Below are positions 24,400 to 31,696 of a stretch of 64,000 nucleotides of DNA, piece by piece. Position numbers and translations under genes: made by a program. Source of the DNA: Porticoccus sp965660005 (GTDB lineage: Bacteria > Pseudomonadota > Gammaproteobacteria > Pseudomonadales > Porticoccaceae); contig NZ_CBFHYF010000005.1 of assembly GCF_965660005.1 (NCBI RefSeq), positions 6,727-70,726 of the forward strand. The letters are read 5' to 3'. How positions within the stretch are numbered: position 1 is the stretch's first letter; each line of letters starts with the position of its first letter. The notes beneath the pieces were generated by a model, which saw nothing but the letters and a program-made list of their open reading frames with translations, did not search any database and had not been told where the DNA came from.

Positions 24400-24440
24400 T
24401 ATTTTTTTAATAGTTGCTGTTTTTATTGTGCCTGTTAGAA

Positions 24441-24456
24441 AGCATTAAGCGTGCCA
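24441..24456 (-). promoter_or_regulatory. Sigma-54 promoter (-24/-12) for the intergenic RNA
   Basis: TGGCACGCTTAATGCT on the minus strand fits TGGCACG-N4-TTGCW with a single change. The invariant GG and GC are separated by ten bases. Expected transcription start is about 24430. Confidence 0.88.
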
Positions 24457-24497
24457 GAAAATAAAATCCTTTATAAACATTGAGTTGTAGTTTTTTC

Positions 24498-24513
24498 TGT
24501 GACGTGTCGCACA
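24498..24513. promoter_or_regulatory. CRP/Vfr-like site
   Basis: TGTGACGTGTCGCACA has the form TGTGA-N6-TCACA with one mismatch in the second arm. It lies between the sigma-54 promoter and the upstream inverted repeat. A single site of this quality can occur by chance. Confidence 0.35.
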
Positions 24514-24527
24514 TAGTTCCATTGATT

Positions 24528-24569
24528 TTGTTACCTATCTACACAGCGAGCCGGTTGGTCAGGTAACAA
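24528..24569. promoter_or_regulatory. Inverted repeat TTGTTACC-N26-GGTAACAA (probable CbrB upstream activating sequence)
   Basis: Perfect 8-bp arms at 24528-24535 and 24562-24569, centred about 100 bp upstream of the sigma-54 promoter, a typical enhancer distance. The TGTTAC/GTAACA half-sites resemble those I recall for CbrB at Pseudomonas crc RNA promoters, where the spacing is shorter. Confidence 0.65.
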
Positions 24570-24591
24570 CTATCTTCGGTGATATGGCCGG

Positions 24592-25962
24592 CTAATCACT
24601 TTTCCGTCGGGGTATGCCGAGCTTCTGGCGTCGTTCCCAAAGGCATTTTCGACTGATGCCCAATTTTCTGGCCAGTTCGGTCTCGCTCATGGCTTCCTGG
24701 TGTTCCAGCACAAAACGGGTAAAGTAATCCTCGAGAGACAACCCCTCCGGTGGATCTGTGTCGATATGCCGGATATTGCTTGGCGCAGAACGCAGTGGCG
24801 CAGGTTCATTTTCAATTTCCACCAGCGACAGCTCAATACCCAGCAAGTCATGGCTGATTTCTGCGTTCTCATCACACAGGATGCTGGCCCGTTCCAGCGA
24901 ATTTTCCAGCTCGCGGATATTGCCCGGCCAGTTATACATCGTGATGGCCTGAATGGCATCCGGTGCCAGTTTTAGATTGTGCCTGTTTAGCTTTTGACAC
25001 TGTTTGGCCAGCAGTATGTCAGCAATTTCGAGAATATCCTTACCCCGTTCCCGCAATGGTGGCAGATTCAGGTTCACCACATTGATGCGGTAAAACAGGT
25101 CTTCGCGAAAGCGACCCTGTTCGCAGAGTTTTTTCAGATTGCGGTGGGTGGCTGCCACAAGGCGAACGTCTACCTTGCGCGACTTGACTGAACCGATAGC
25201 GCGAACTTCCTTTTCCTGCAGTACCCTCAATAATCTCGCCTGGGCTTCCAGTGGCAACTCACCAACCTCATCCAGGAACAGCGTGCCACCATCTGCGGCT
25301 GCGACCAGGCCCTTACGTGCTTCAGTAGCGCCAGTGAACGCCCCCTTTTCATGACCGACCAATTCAGCTTCAATCAGAGTTTCCGGGATTGCGGCGCAGT
25401 TGACGCAGATGAGTTGTTTCTTTGCCCGTGGGCTCTCGTTATGAATGGCGCTGGCAGCCAGTTCCTTGCCGGTGCCGGTTTCCCCATGAATCAGGACTGT
25501 CGCATCGGTTCGGGCGACTTTCTGAATGATACTGAAGACAGTTTTCATGGCGGAGCTGGAGCCAATCATGCCGCAGTTGGACAGGTCGGGGGCATGGCGC
25601 TGCTCGACGGGACGGGGTTTGTCCAGGATCCGGGTCATAGCCTCCAATAGCTCCTTGTGGTCGAAGGGCTTGGGAATATAATCCACTGCTCCCATACGCA
25701 TGGTTTCCACTGCGCATTTGAGGCTGGCATAGCTGGTCATGATCAATACCGGCACTGCGCCCGCCAACTGAATCAGGTCGGTGCCCGGTGCGCCTGGGAG
25801 TCGCAGGTCACTGATAATCAGTGAAAAATCAGTGAGTTCGAAACGATTGAGCGCATCTTTGATATTTTTTGCTTCAACGGTTTCGAAACGGTGATGTTCA
25901 AGTAGTCTTCTCAGTGAAGTGCGAAAAATATCTTCGTCTTCAACAATCAGAATCTTGTTCAT
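24592..25962 (-). CDS. cbrB: Sigma-54-dependent response regulator CbrB
   Basis: 456 residues in three parts. The receiver has Asp52 as phosphoacceptor (LIISDLRLPGAPGTDL, close to Pseudomonas CbrB). The AAA+ domain has Walker A GETGTGKE at 160-167 and the sigma-54 contact loop GAFTGA at 207-212. A Fis-type helix-turn-helix lies at the end (ETELARKLGISRKCLWERRQKLG). CbrB works with sensor CbrA to control carbon and nitrogen source use and transcribes CrcZ-type RNAs. The neighbours gluQ, dksA, pcnB and folK match the Pseudomonas locus, which supports the call. CbrA, which normally lies between gluQ and cbrB, is missing; only 102 nt separate those genes here. The sensor must lie elsewhere or be replaced. 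Confidence 0.9.
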   Translation of the reverse strand: MNKILIVEDEDIFRTSLRRLLEHHRFETVEAKNIKDALNRFELTDFSLIISDLRLPGAPGTDLIQLAGAVPVLIMTSYASLKCAVETMRMGAVDYIPKPFDHKELLEAMTRILDKPRPVEQRHAPDLSNCGMIGSSSAMKTVFSIIQKVARTDATVLIHGETGTGKELAASAIHNESPRAKKQLICVNCAAIPETLIEAELVGHEKGAFTGATEARKGLVAAADGGTLFLDEVGELPLEAQARLLRVLQEKEVRAIGSVKSRKVDVRLVAATHRNLKKLCEQGRFREDLFYRINVVNLNLPPLRERGKDILEIADILLAKQCQKLNRHNLKLAPDAIQAITMYNWPGNIRELENSLERASILCDENAEISHDLLGIELSLVEIENEPAPLRSAPSNIRHIDTDPPEGLSLEDYFTRFVLEHQEAMSETELARKLGISRKCLWERRQKLGIPRRKSD

Positions 25963-26064
25963 GGCTAACCTGTATCAATGTGCGATCTGGGTTACTTGTC
26001 TACCGGAGGGTATGCTGTTAATACCAACCGGACAACTGACGCAATGGGGCGGGTGCCTTTCATT

Positions 26065-26961
26065 CTACAGCGCTGGCACCGGTATTTGTATCATGCGGGG
26101 TAATTGAGTCCGGCGCCAGCTCCGTATGCCCCAATCAGTCAGCTCATGGGGGTTGGCACCGATGAGGTCTGGGGGTGGGTGCATGCCCAGCCAACGCATC
26201 GCTGCGATCAGGTTGTCAGCCGCCCGGCGGTTGTCCACCGGCGTTGCCAGATTCTGCTTGCTGAGCTTGTGCCCGTGCTCATCGACAGCGATCGGGAGAT
26301 GTCCGTAGACTGGGGTCGGTAAAGTTAACAATTGCTGCAGGCAGATTTGTCGTGCGGTGGAGTCAAGCAGATCGCTGCCGCGGACAATGTGGTTGATACC
26401 CTGATGTGCGTCATCTATGACAACTGCCAGTTGGTAGGCAAACAGGCCATCTTTGCGAAGTAGTACAAAGTCTCCCGCGGTTTCTTTGACCCTTTGCTGT
26501 TGTCGACCCTGAAAAAGATCAGTGAATTCAATAGAACAGTTTTCGGGTACCGCCAGCCGGAGGGCATGTGGGTGATCGGGATATTTTGAAACGCAGCGGT
26601 GCATGTGCAGGCCACCGGTGCTTTGAAGTGCTTGACGACTGCAATGACAAGGGTAGGCGAGATCCGCGCAGGTGAGCCCTTCCAGTGCGGCAAGATAGGC
26701 TTCAGTGCGCTCGCTCTGATAGAGGAGCTGTTTGTCCCAAAGCAGGTTGTGGGCTTCAAGTTGACGGAGAATGGTATCTTCAGCGCCGGGCATCTGGCGC
26801 GGTGGGTCGATATCCTCCATGCGGACCAGCCAGGTGCCGCCCTCTGCCTTTGCATCAAGATAACTGGCCAGTGCTGTAACCAGCGAGCCAAAATGGAGTG
26901 GACCGGTGGGAGAGGGGGCAAAACGCCCTGTGTAGGGCAGGATGCTTCGGGGTGAGCTCAT
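26065..26961 (-). CDS. gluQ: Glutamyl-Q tRNA(Asp) synthetase
   Basis: 298 residues. The Rossmann catalytic core of GluRS is present without the anticodon-binding domain: GRFAPSPTGPLHFGSL (HIGH-like) and the KLSKQN (KMSKS-like) segment. The zinc-binding cysteines are in YPCHCSRQ. The enzyme attaches glutamate to queuosine in tRNA(Asp). The start MSSPRSILPYTGRF at 26961 is chosen because homologues begin shortly before YTGRFAPSPTG; the longer frame would run into dksA. It follows dksA by 40 nt, the arrangement seen in many gammaproteobacteria. Confidence 0.93.
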   Translation of the reverse strand: MSSPRSILPYTGRFAPSPTGPLHFGSLVTALASYLDAKAEGGTWLVRMEDIDPPRQMPGAEDTILRQLEAHNLLWDKQLLYQSERTEAYLAALEGLTCADLAYPCHCSRQALQSTGGLHMHRCVSKYPDHPHALRLAVPENCSIEFTDLFQGRQQQRVKETAGDFVLLRKDGLFAYQLAVVIDDAHQGINHIVRGSDLLDSTARQICLQQLLTLPTPVYGHLPIAVDEHGHKLSKQNLATPVDNRRAADNLIAAMRWLGMHPPPDLIGANPHELTDWGIRSWRRTQLPRMIQIPVPAL

Positions 26962-27001
26962 GGCGTCCGGGGAAGTAGCATTTGCCACTTCCCGCAAGTC
27001 A

Positions 27002-27448
27002 TCAACCGCCAGTGAGTTGCTTTTCCCTGATTTCATCAAGGGTTTTGCAATCGACGCAAAGATTTGCAGTGGGGCGTGCTTCTAGGCGGCGGATGCCGAT
27101 CTCTTCACCACACTGATCACAAAAGCCGTAATCATTGGCTTCAATTCGCTCGATGGTACTGTCAATTTTTTTGATCAGTTTGCGTTCCCGATCGCGGGTT
27201 CTGAGCTCCAGGCTGAATTCCTCTTCCTGGGTGGCGCGATCCGCAGGGTCCGGGAAGTTGGCCGCTTCGTCTTTCATGTGGGATACGGTTCGATCAACTT
27301 CTTCCATCAGCTCACGCTTCCAGGCCAGCAGAATCTGCTTGAAATGGCTGCGCTGATGGTCATTCATGAATCCCTCACCCTTCTTTTCCTTGTAGGGGGT
27401 GAAACCATGAAGTGAAGCGGCGGTGACAGTTTCTGCTTTCTTTGGCAT
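27002..27448 (-). CDS. dksA: RNA polymerase-binding transcription factor DksA
   Basis: 148 residues (E. coli 151). The coiled-coil region ends in the DPADRAT tip, which contacts the polymerase secondary channel. The C-terminal zinc finger is CDQCGEEIGIRRLEARP with the second pair in CVDC. With ppGpp, DksA resets transcription under starvation. The start MPKKAETV at 27448 is chosen; a TTG/ATG further upstream gives an unconserved leader. It lies at the head of the dksA-gluQ pair. Confidence 0.95.
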   Translation of the reverse strand: MPKKAETVTAASLHGFTPYKEKKGEGFMNDHQRSHFKQILLAWKRELMEEVDRTVSHMKDEAANFPDPADRATQEEEFSLELRTRDRERKLIKKIDSTIERIEANDYGFCDQCGEEIGIRRLEARPTANLCVDCKTLDEIREKQLTGG

Positions 27449-27700
27449 CTCTTTCCATTCTCGGTAATTTGCGAGACCCGCGTTTATAGTGCCAGCGGGA
27501 AAATTTTTCAAGTAAAAAAGCTACTTTGTCGGCATTAAGGCGGTCATTGGTCTATCCGGATACTGGCAACAGCGAGCCAAGAGTATAGCAATTTATAGCA
27601 TCTGTTTGGTTGACAGGGAAATCATCGCATAATGCTGACGGTTATACTAAGCACCGATTCCGTCATCCGGAAGTATGTCGTGACGCAAAGGCAGAATATC

Positions 27701-28861
27701 ATGCGAACAGCAGAAAGAACCCGCAAGCTCACTTCTTTCAAAGTGGTGGATTTTCTTGAGGCTGCCGGGCAACTTGAGGCGGAAGGTCGGGATATCATTC
27801 ACATGGAAATTGGTGAACCCCGATTTGCTACTGCAACGCCCATTATTGAAGCCGCTCATTTGGCACTGGACCAGGGCAAAACAGCGTATGCCCCTTCCTG
27901 TGGTATTCCCGAGCTGCGTCTTGCCATCAGCGATCATTATCGCCATCGCTACGGTGTCAGAATTGATCCCCGCCGTGTGATTGTCACTACCGGTAGCAGT
28001 GCAGCACTGGGCATGGTCTTTGAACTGTTAGTAAATCCCGGCGATGGGTTCTTGCTGGCAGACCCCGGTTACCCCTGTAATGCCAATTTTGTCCGGCGAC
28101 TGGATGCCGAACCTCAGCTCGTACCCGTGGGTCCCGAGCATAATTACCAGTTGACCGCAGACCTGGTCAATCGTCACTGGCAGGCGAATACGGTCGGCGC
28201 AATGATCGCAACCCCCAGTAACCCTACCGGGTCGGTCATTGATCGGGATCAGATGTCAGGCTTGTATCGGGCAGTTACCTCCCAGGGTGGCACTCTGGTG
28301 GTGGATGAGATTTATCATGGCCTGACTTACACGGCTGCGCCGCCCAGTTCTGCCCTTGAGGTGGCGGAGGATGTACTGGTGGTTAACAGCTTCTCCAAAT
28401 ATTTCGGCATGACCGGCTGGCGGCTGGGCTGGATGGTCGTGCCCGAGACCTTTGTCGATCTGTTTACGGTGATGGCCCAGAATTTTTATATTGCCAGTCC
28501 CACCCTGTCGCAGTATGCAGCGCTTGCGGCCTTTCAACCGGAGACCCTGTCGATACTGGATGGGCGTTGTGCGGAATTTCAGCAGAGCCGGGACTATCTG
28601 GTGCCGGCACTGCAGCAACTCGGGTTTGCTGTTGCCGGACTGCCCGAGGGTGCCTTTTATGTCTACGCGGATGTGTCTGCCTTGACCGATAACTGTGAAG
28701 ATTTCTGCTGGCGGTTGTTGAACGAGCACGGCGTGGCCTGTACCCCGGGTACGGATTTTGGTCAGTATCGCGCCAGTCAGCATGTGCGTTTTGCCTATAC
28801 CGAACCACTGCCGCGATTGCAGTTGGCGGTGCAGCGGATTGAGCGGGCGTTGCAGTCATGA
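27701..28861 (+). CDS. Class I/II pyridoxal-phosphate aminotransferase
   Basis: 386 residues. The PLP Schiff-base lysine lies in NSFSKYFGMTGWRLGWMV, a classic class I/II signature. The upstream ATPSNPTGSVIDRD and VDEIYHGLTY segments hold the cofactor-binding Asn and Asp. It transfers amino groups between an amino acid and a keto acid; close relatives are labelled aspartate- or alanine-type aminotransferases, and specificity cannot be read here. The ATG at 27701 follows AAGGCAG. The stop overlaps sfsA by ATGA, so the two are coupled. The position next to dksA matches Pseudomonas. Confidence 0.85.
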   Translation: MRTAERTRKLTSFKVVDFLEAAGQLEAEGRDIIHMEIGEPRFATATPIIEAAHLALDQGKTAYAPSCGIPELRLAISDHYRHRYGVRIDPRRVIVTTGSSAALGMVFELLVNPGDGFLLADPGYPCNANFVRRLDAEPQLVPVGPEHNYQLTADLVNRHWQANTVGAMIATPSNPTGSVIDRDQMSGLYRAVTSQGGTLVVDEIYHGLTYTAAPPSSALEVAEDVLVVNSFSKYFGMTGWRLGWMVVPETFVDLFTVMAQNFYIASPTLSQYAALAAFQPETLSILDGRCAEFQQSRDYLVPALQQLGFAVAGLPEGAFYVYADVSALTDNCEDFCWRLLNEHGVACTPGTDFGQYRASQHVRFAYTEPLPRLQLAVQRIERALQS

Positions 28862-29568
28862 AGATTGTTCCGCCGTTTGAACGGGCCACGCTGATTAACC
28901 GCTACAAGCGGTTTCTCGCCGATATCCGGTTGCCCAGTGGCGAAGAAATGACGATCCACTGTCCGAATACCGGCTCCATGAAAAACTGTTGGCAAGCGGA
29001 GACACCGTGCTGGTTTTCACGCTCTGATGATCCCCGGCGAAAATTGTCGGGTACCCTGGAAATCACCACCACCCCGGATGGCTTTCTTGCCGGCGTCAAT
29101 ACCAACCGGCCCAACAAGCTGGTTCGCGAAGCGATTGAGCAGGGTGTTATTGCAGAGCTGCAGGGTTATGCGTCAATTCGCGCGGAGGTGAAATACGGTG
29201 TCGAGAACAGCCGTATTGATCTGTTGCTGACAGGGGAAGGTCTTGCGCGTTGCTATGTGGAGGTTAAGAACACGACCCTCGGCATGGGTGGCGGCCGTGT
29301 GCTGTTTCCCGATGCAGTCACCGAGCGCGGCACCAAGCATCTACGGGAATTGATCAGTATGGCCCAGCAGGGTCACCGCGCCGTGCTGGTATTTTGTGTG
29401 CAGCACAGTGGTGCCACTTCGACAGGCCCTGCCGATGAGATTGATCCGGTTTATGGTGAGACCCTGCGGCAGGCAATGGCTGCCGGTGTTGAAGTGTTGG
29501 CTTACGGGTGCAGGCTGGCTGAGGATGAAATTGTTGTTGACCGGCGTCTGCCCTTTGTCATCAATTGA
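28858..29568 (+). CDS. sfsA: SfsA family protein (sugar fermentation stimulation)
   Basis: 236 residues, the family length. Motifs: LINRYKRFLADIRLPSGEEMTIHCPNTGSM near the N-terminus and the nuclease-like YVEVKNTTLG plus FPDAVTERGTKHLREL in the middle. The latter resembles the D/E-x-K core of PD-(D/E)xK nucleases, and structural work has suggested nucleic-acid binding. The original name comes from maltose-fermentation effects in E. coli; the molecular role is unclear. ATGA overlap with the aminotransferase upstream. Confidence 0.92.
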   Translation: MKIVPPFERATLINRYKRFLADIRLPSGEEMTIHCPNTGSMKNCWQAETPCWFSRSDDPRRKLSGTLEITTTPDGFLAGVNTNRPNKLVREAIEQGVIAELQGYASIRAEVKYGVENSRIDLLLTGEGLARCYVEVKNTTLGMGGGRVLFPDAVTERGTKHLRELISMAQQGHRAVLVFCVQHSGATSTGPADEIDPVYGETLRQAMAAGVEVLAYGCRLAEDEIVVDRRLPFVIN

Positions 29569-29584
29569 TAGCCTTGCACTTGCT

Positions 29585-31618
29585 TTAGGCAAACAATCCT
29601 TTCAGCGCATCCAGTGAGTCGCGGCCTTTTTGTCGGGCTACCTCGGGGTCGCTCGGTTGTCCCATACCCTCTTTTTCCAGATCCTCTGGCGGCAGTTCAT
29701 CGATAAAGCGGCTCGGTGTTGTCTCGGTAATCTCGCCAAACAGTTTTCGTCTGGCGGCCATGGTCAGTGTCAGGGTCTGTCTGGCCCGGGTAATGCCGAC
29801 GTAAGCCAGCCGCCGCTCCTCTTCGATGGTATCTCCGTCAATACTGTTGCGATGGGGCAGCAGTCCCTCTTCCATGCCGATCATGAATACGTGGGGAAAC
29901 TCGAGCCCCTTGGCGGCGTGTAGTGTCATGAGTTGTACCTTGTCATCAGCGGAATCCTCTTCCTGACGGTCGAGAATGTCCCTCAGTACCAGTTTGGCGA
30001 TCGCATCTTCCACTGCCGTGTCGTGGTGTTCCCCCTCTCCGGCAATCGCCAGCTCGTCCCGGGTCAACAGTTGCCGGATTTGCTCAATCAGAAAGTTGAC
30101 GTTCTCCATGCGCTTTTCTGCAACCTTGCCGCTGCTGGCGTTCTGGTGCAGCCAGCCTTCATAGTCCATATCGTTGACCATTTCACGGATGGCGGCAATC
30201 GGATCCCCATTGCCGCAGTTGCCGGATACCTGATCAATCCAGTGTCTGAAACGTTGCAGCCGTTCCAGATTATTGGGTGCGAGTTGGGCCTGCAAGCCCA
30301 GCTCGTCGACACAATCCATCAGGGAAATATCTCGTTCATTGGCGTAGCGGCCGAGTTTCTCCAGAGTCGACGTACCGATCTGGCGGCGGGGGGTATTGAT
30401 GATTCGCAGGAAGGCATTGTCGTCATCGCGGTTCACCATCAGGCGAAGGTAGGCCATGATGTCCTTGATTTCAGTGCGGGCATAAAACGAGGTGCCACCG
30501 CTGAGTTGATAGGGCACACCCTGAGCCTGCAACTTCAATTCCAGTAATCTGGCCTGATGGTTGCCCCGATAGAGCACTGCGAAGTCACGGAAATGACAGC
30601 TTTTGCGCAACCTCATATCGAGGATTTCGTTGACGATTCGTTCGGTTTCCGCTTCTTCGTTGGCGGTAAGAATGACCCGCAGTGGTGCCCCGGGGCCCAA
30701 TTCACTCCAGAGGGATTTGCTGAATAAGTGGGGATTGTTGTCGATCAGTCGATTGGCTGCCCTCAGAATGCGGCCAGTTGAACGGTAGTTTTGCTCCAGC
30801 TTGATGACGTGAAGCTCCGGAAAATCCTCCTGCAGCTGTTGCAGGTTTTCCGGCCTTGCGCCGCGCCAGGCATAGATGGACTGATCGTCGTCACCCACCA
30901 CCGTCAGTGATCGTCTTGTCCCCACCAGCAATTTCACCAGTTGGTACTGGGCGAAGTTGGTGTCCTGGTATTCATCCACCAACAGGTAACGAATCCGATG
31001 CTGCCATTTGTCGAGGATGTCCGGCGATTGCTGGAACAGCAGTGATGGAATCAGGATCAGGTCATCGAAGTCCACTGCATTGTACGCCCGCAGGGCGCTG
31101 GTATAACGCTGGTAGATCAGCGCCATCGCCTGCTCTCCACCGCTCGTGGCCATTGTCATGGCTTGCGGTGGCGTCAACAGGTCATTTTTCCAGCTGGAAA
31201 TCTGCTGTTGCACCCTGTCCAGATGATCGGTATCGAGGTCCGATTTTTTCAGTATCAGTTCCCGCAACAGACTTTTGGCATCCTCTGCATCGAAGATGGA
31301 AAACCCTGGCTTGAAGCCGATCCGGGCGATTTCACTGCGGATAATGTGCAGACCAAGATTGTGAAACGTGGAGACAGTCAGTCCCTTTGCCTGCTGGCCA
31401 CTGACCAGTTTGCCCGCCCGTGATTTCATCTCCCGTGCGGCCTTGTTTGTGAAAGTGACGGCTGCAATGTGACGGGCACTGATGCCGCATTGCTGAATCA
31501 GGTGGGCAATTTTGCTGGTGATGACACTGGTTTTTCCGCTGCCGGCACCGGCCAGAACCAGCAGTGGGCCATCAATGTAATTTACTGCAGCACGTTGCTG
31601 GCTATTGAGTTTGTTCAA
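29585..31618 (-). CDS. rep: ATP-dependent DNA helicase Rep
   Basis: 677 residues (E. coli Rep 673). Superfamily 1A motifs occur in order: Walker A AGAGSGKT at 23-30, LLVDEYQDTNFAQYQL (motif II), VVGDDDQSIYAWRGA (III), LEQNYRST (IV), TLHAAKGLEFPHVF (V) and YVGITRARQ (VI). It moves 3' to 5' and clears proteins ahead of replication forks, working with DnaB. The order of conserved residues and the length favour Rep over UvrD. No frameshift is visible. A 78-nt gap separates it from phaC upstream. Confidence 0.94.
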   Translation of the reverse strand: MNKLNSQQRAAVNYIDGPLLVLAGAGSGKTSVITSKIAHLIQQCGISARHIAAVTFTNKAAREMKSRAGKLVSGQQAKGLTVSTFHNLGLHIIRSEIARIGFKPGFSIFDAEDAKSLLRELILKKSDLDTDHLDRVQQQISSWKNDLLTPPQAMTMATSGGEQAMALIYQRYTSALRAYNAVDFDDLILIPSLLFQQSPDILDKWQHRIRYLLVDEYQDTNFAQYQLVKLLVGTRRSLTVVGDDDQSIYAWRGARPENLQQLQEDFPELHVIKLEQNYRSTGRILRAANRLIDNNPHLFSKSLWSELGPGAPLRVILTANEEAETERIVNEILDMRLRKSCHFRDFAVLYRGNHQARLLELKLQAQGVPYQLSGGTSFYARTEIKDIMAYLRLMVNRDDDNAFLRIINTPRRQIGTSTLEKLGRYANERDISLMDCVDELGLQAQLAPNNLERLQRFRHWIDQVSGNCGNGDPIAAIREMVNDMDYEGWLHQNASSGKVAEKRMENVNFLIEQIRQLLTRDELAIAGEGEHHDTAVEDAIAKLVLRDILDRQEEDSADDKVQLMTLHAAKGLEFPHVFMIGMEEGLLPHRNSIDGDTIEEERRLAYVGITRARQTLTLTMAARRKLFGEITETTPSRFIDELPPEDLEKEGMGQPSDPEVARQKGRDSLDALKGLFA

Positions 31619-31696
31619 GTCGATTTGCCGATTTGGGGATCAGTGAGCAGCGGATTGTAGCAAGTGAATAGCTGCCGTTCACTGCTGCCGACAGGG

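Larger units (their letters stand above)
24290..24430 (-). ncRNA. Proposed CrcZ/CrcY-like small RNA (Hfq/Crc decoy)
   Basis: The minus strand here combines four signals: a GG-N10-GC sigma-54 promoter placing the 5' end near 24430, an A-rich 5' half, five consecutive AAN triplets (24385-24399, AATAATAAAAATAAT), and a strong terminator at 24290-24316. A further stem (CCCAT/ATGGG, about 24325-24347) lies between. No start codon with a plausible frame is seen. In Pseudomonas, CbrB and sigma-54 drive CrcZ and CrcY, which titrate Hfq-Crc through AAnAAnAA motifs and relieve catabolite repression; CrcZ lies between cbrB and pcnB, precisely as here. The candidate is much shorter (about 140 nt against about 400 nt for CrcZ) and has one A-rich cluster rather than several. 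Position and architecture argue for homology of role; the RNA itself is inferred. Confidence 0.78.

Noticed and set aside
24180..24591. A small protein gene in the cbrB-pcnB gap
   Set aside because: No frame with start, ribosome site and plausible composition is seen; promoter, AAN run and terminator suit an RNA.
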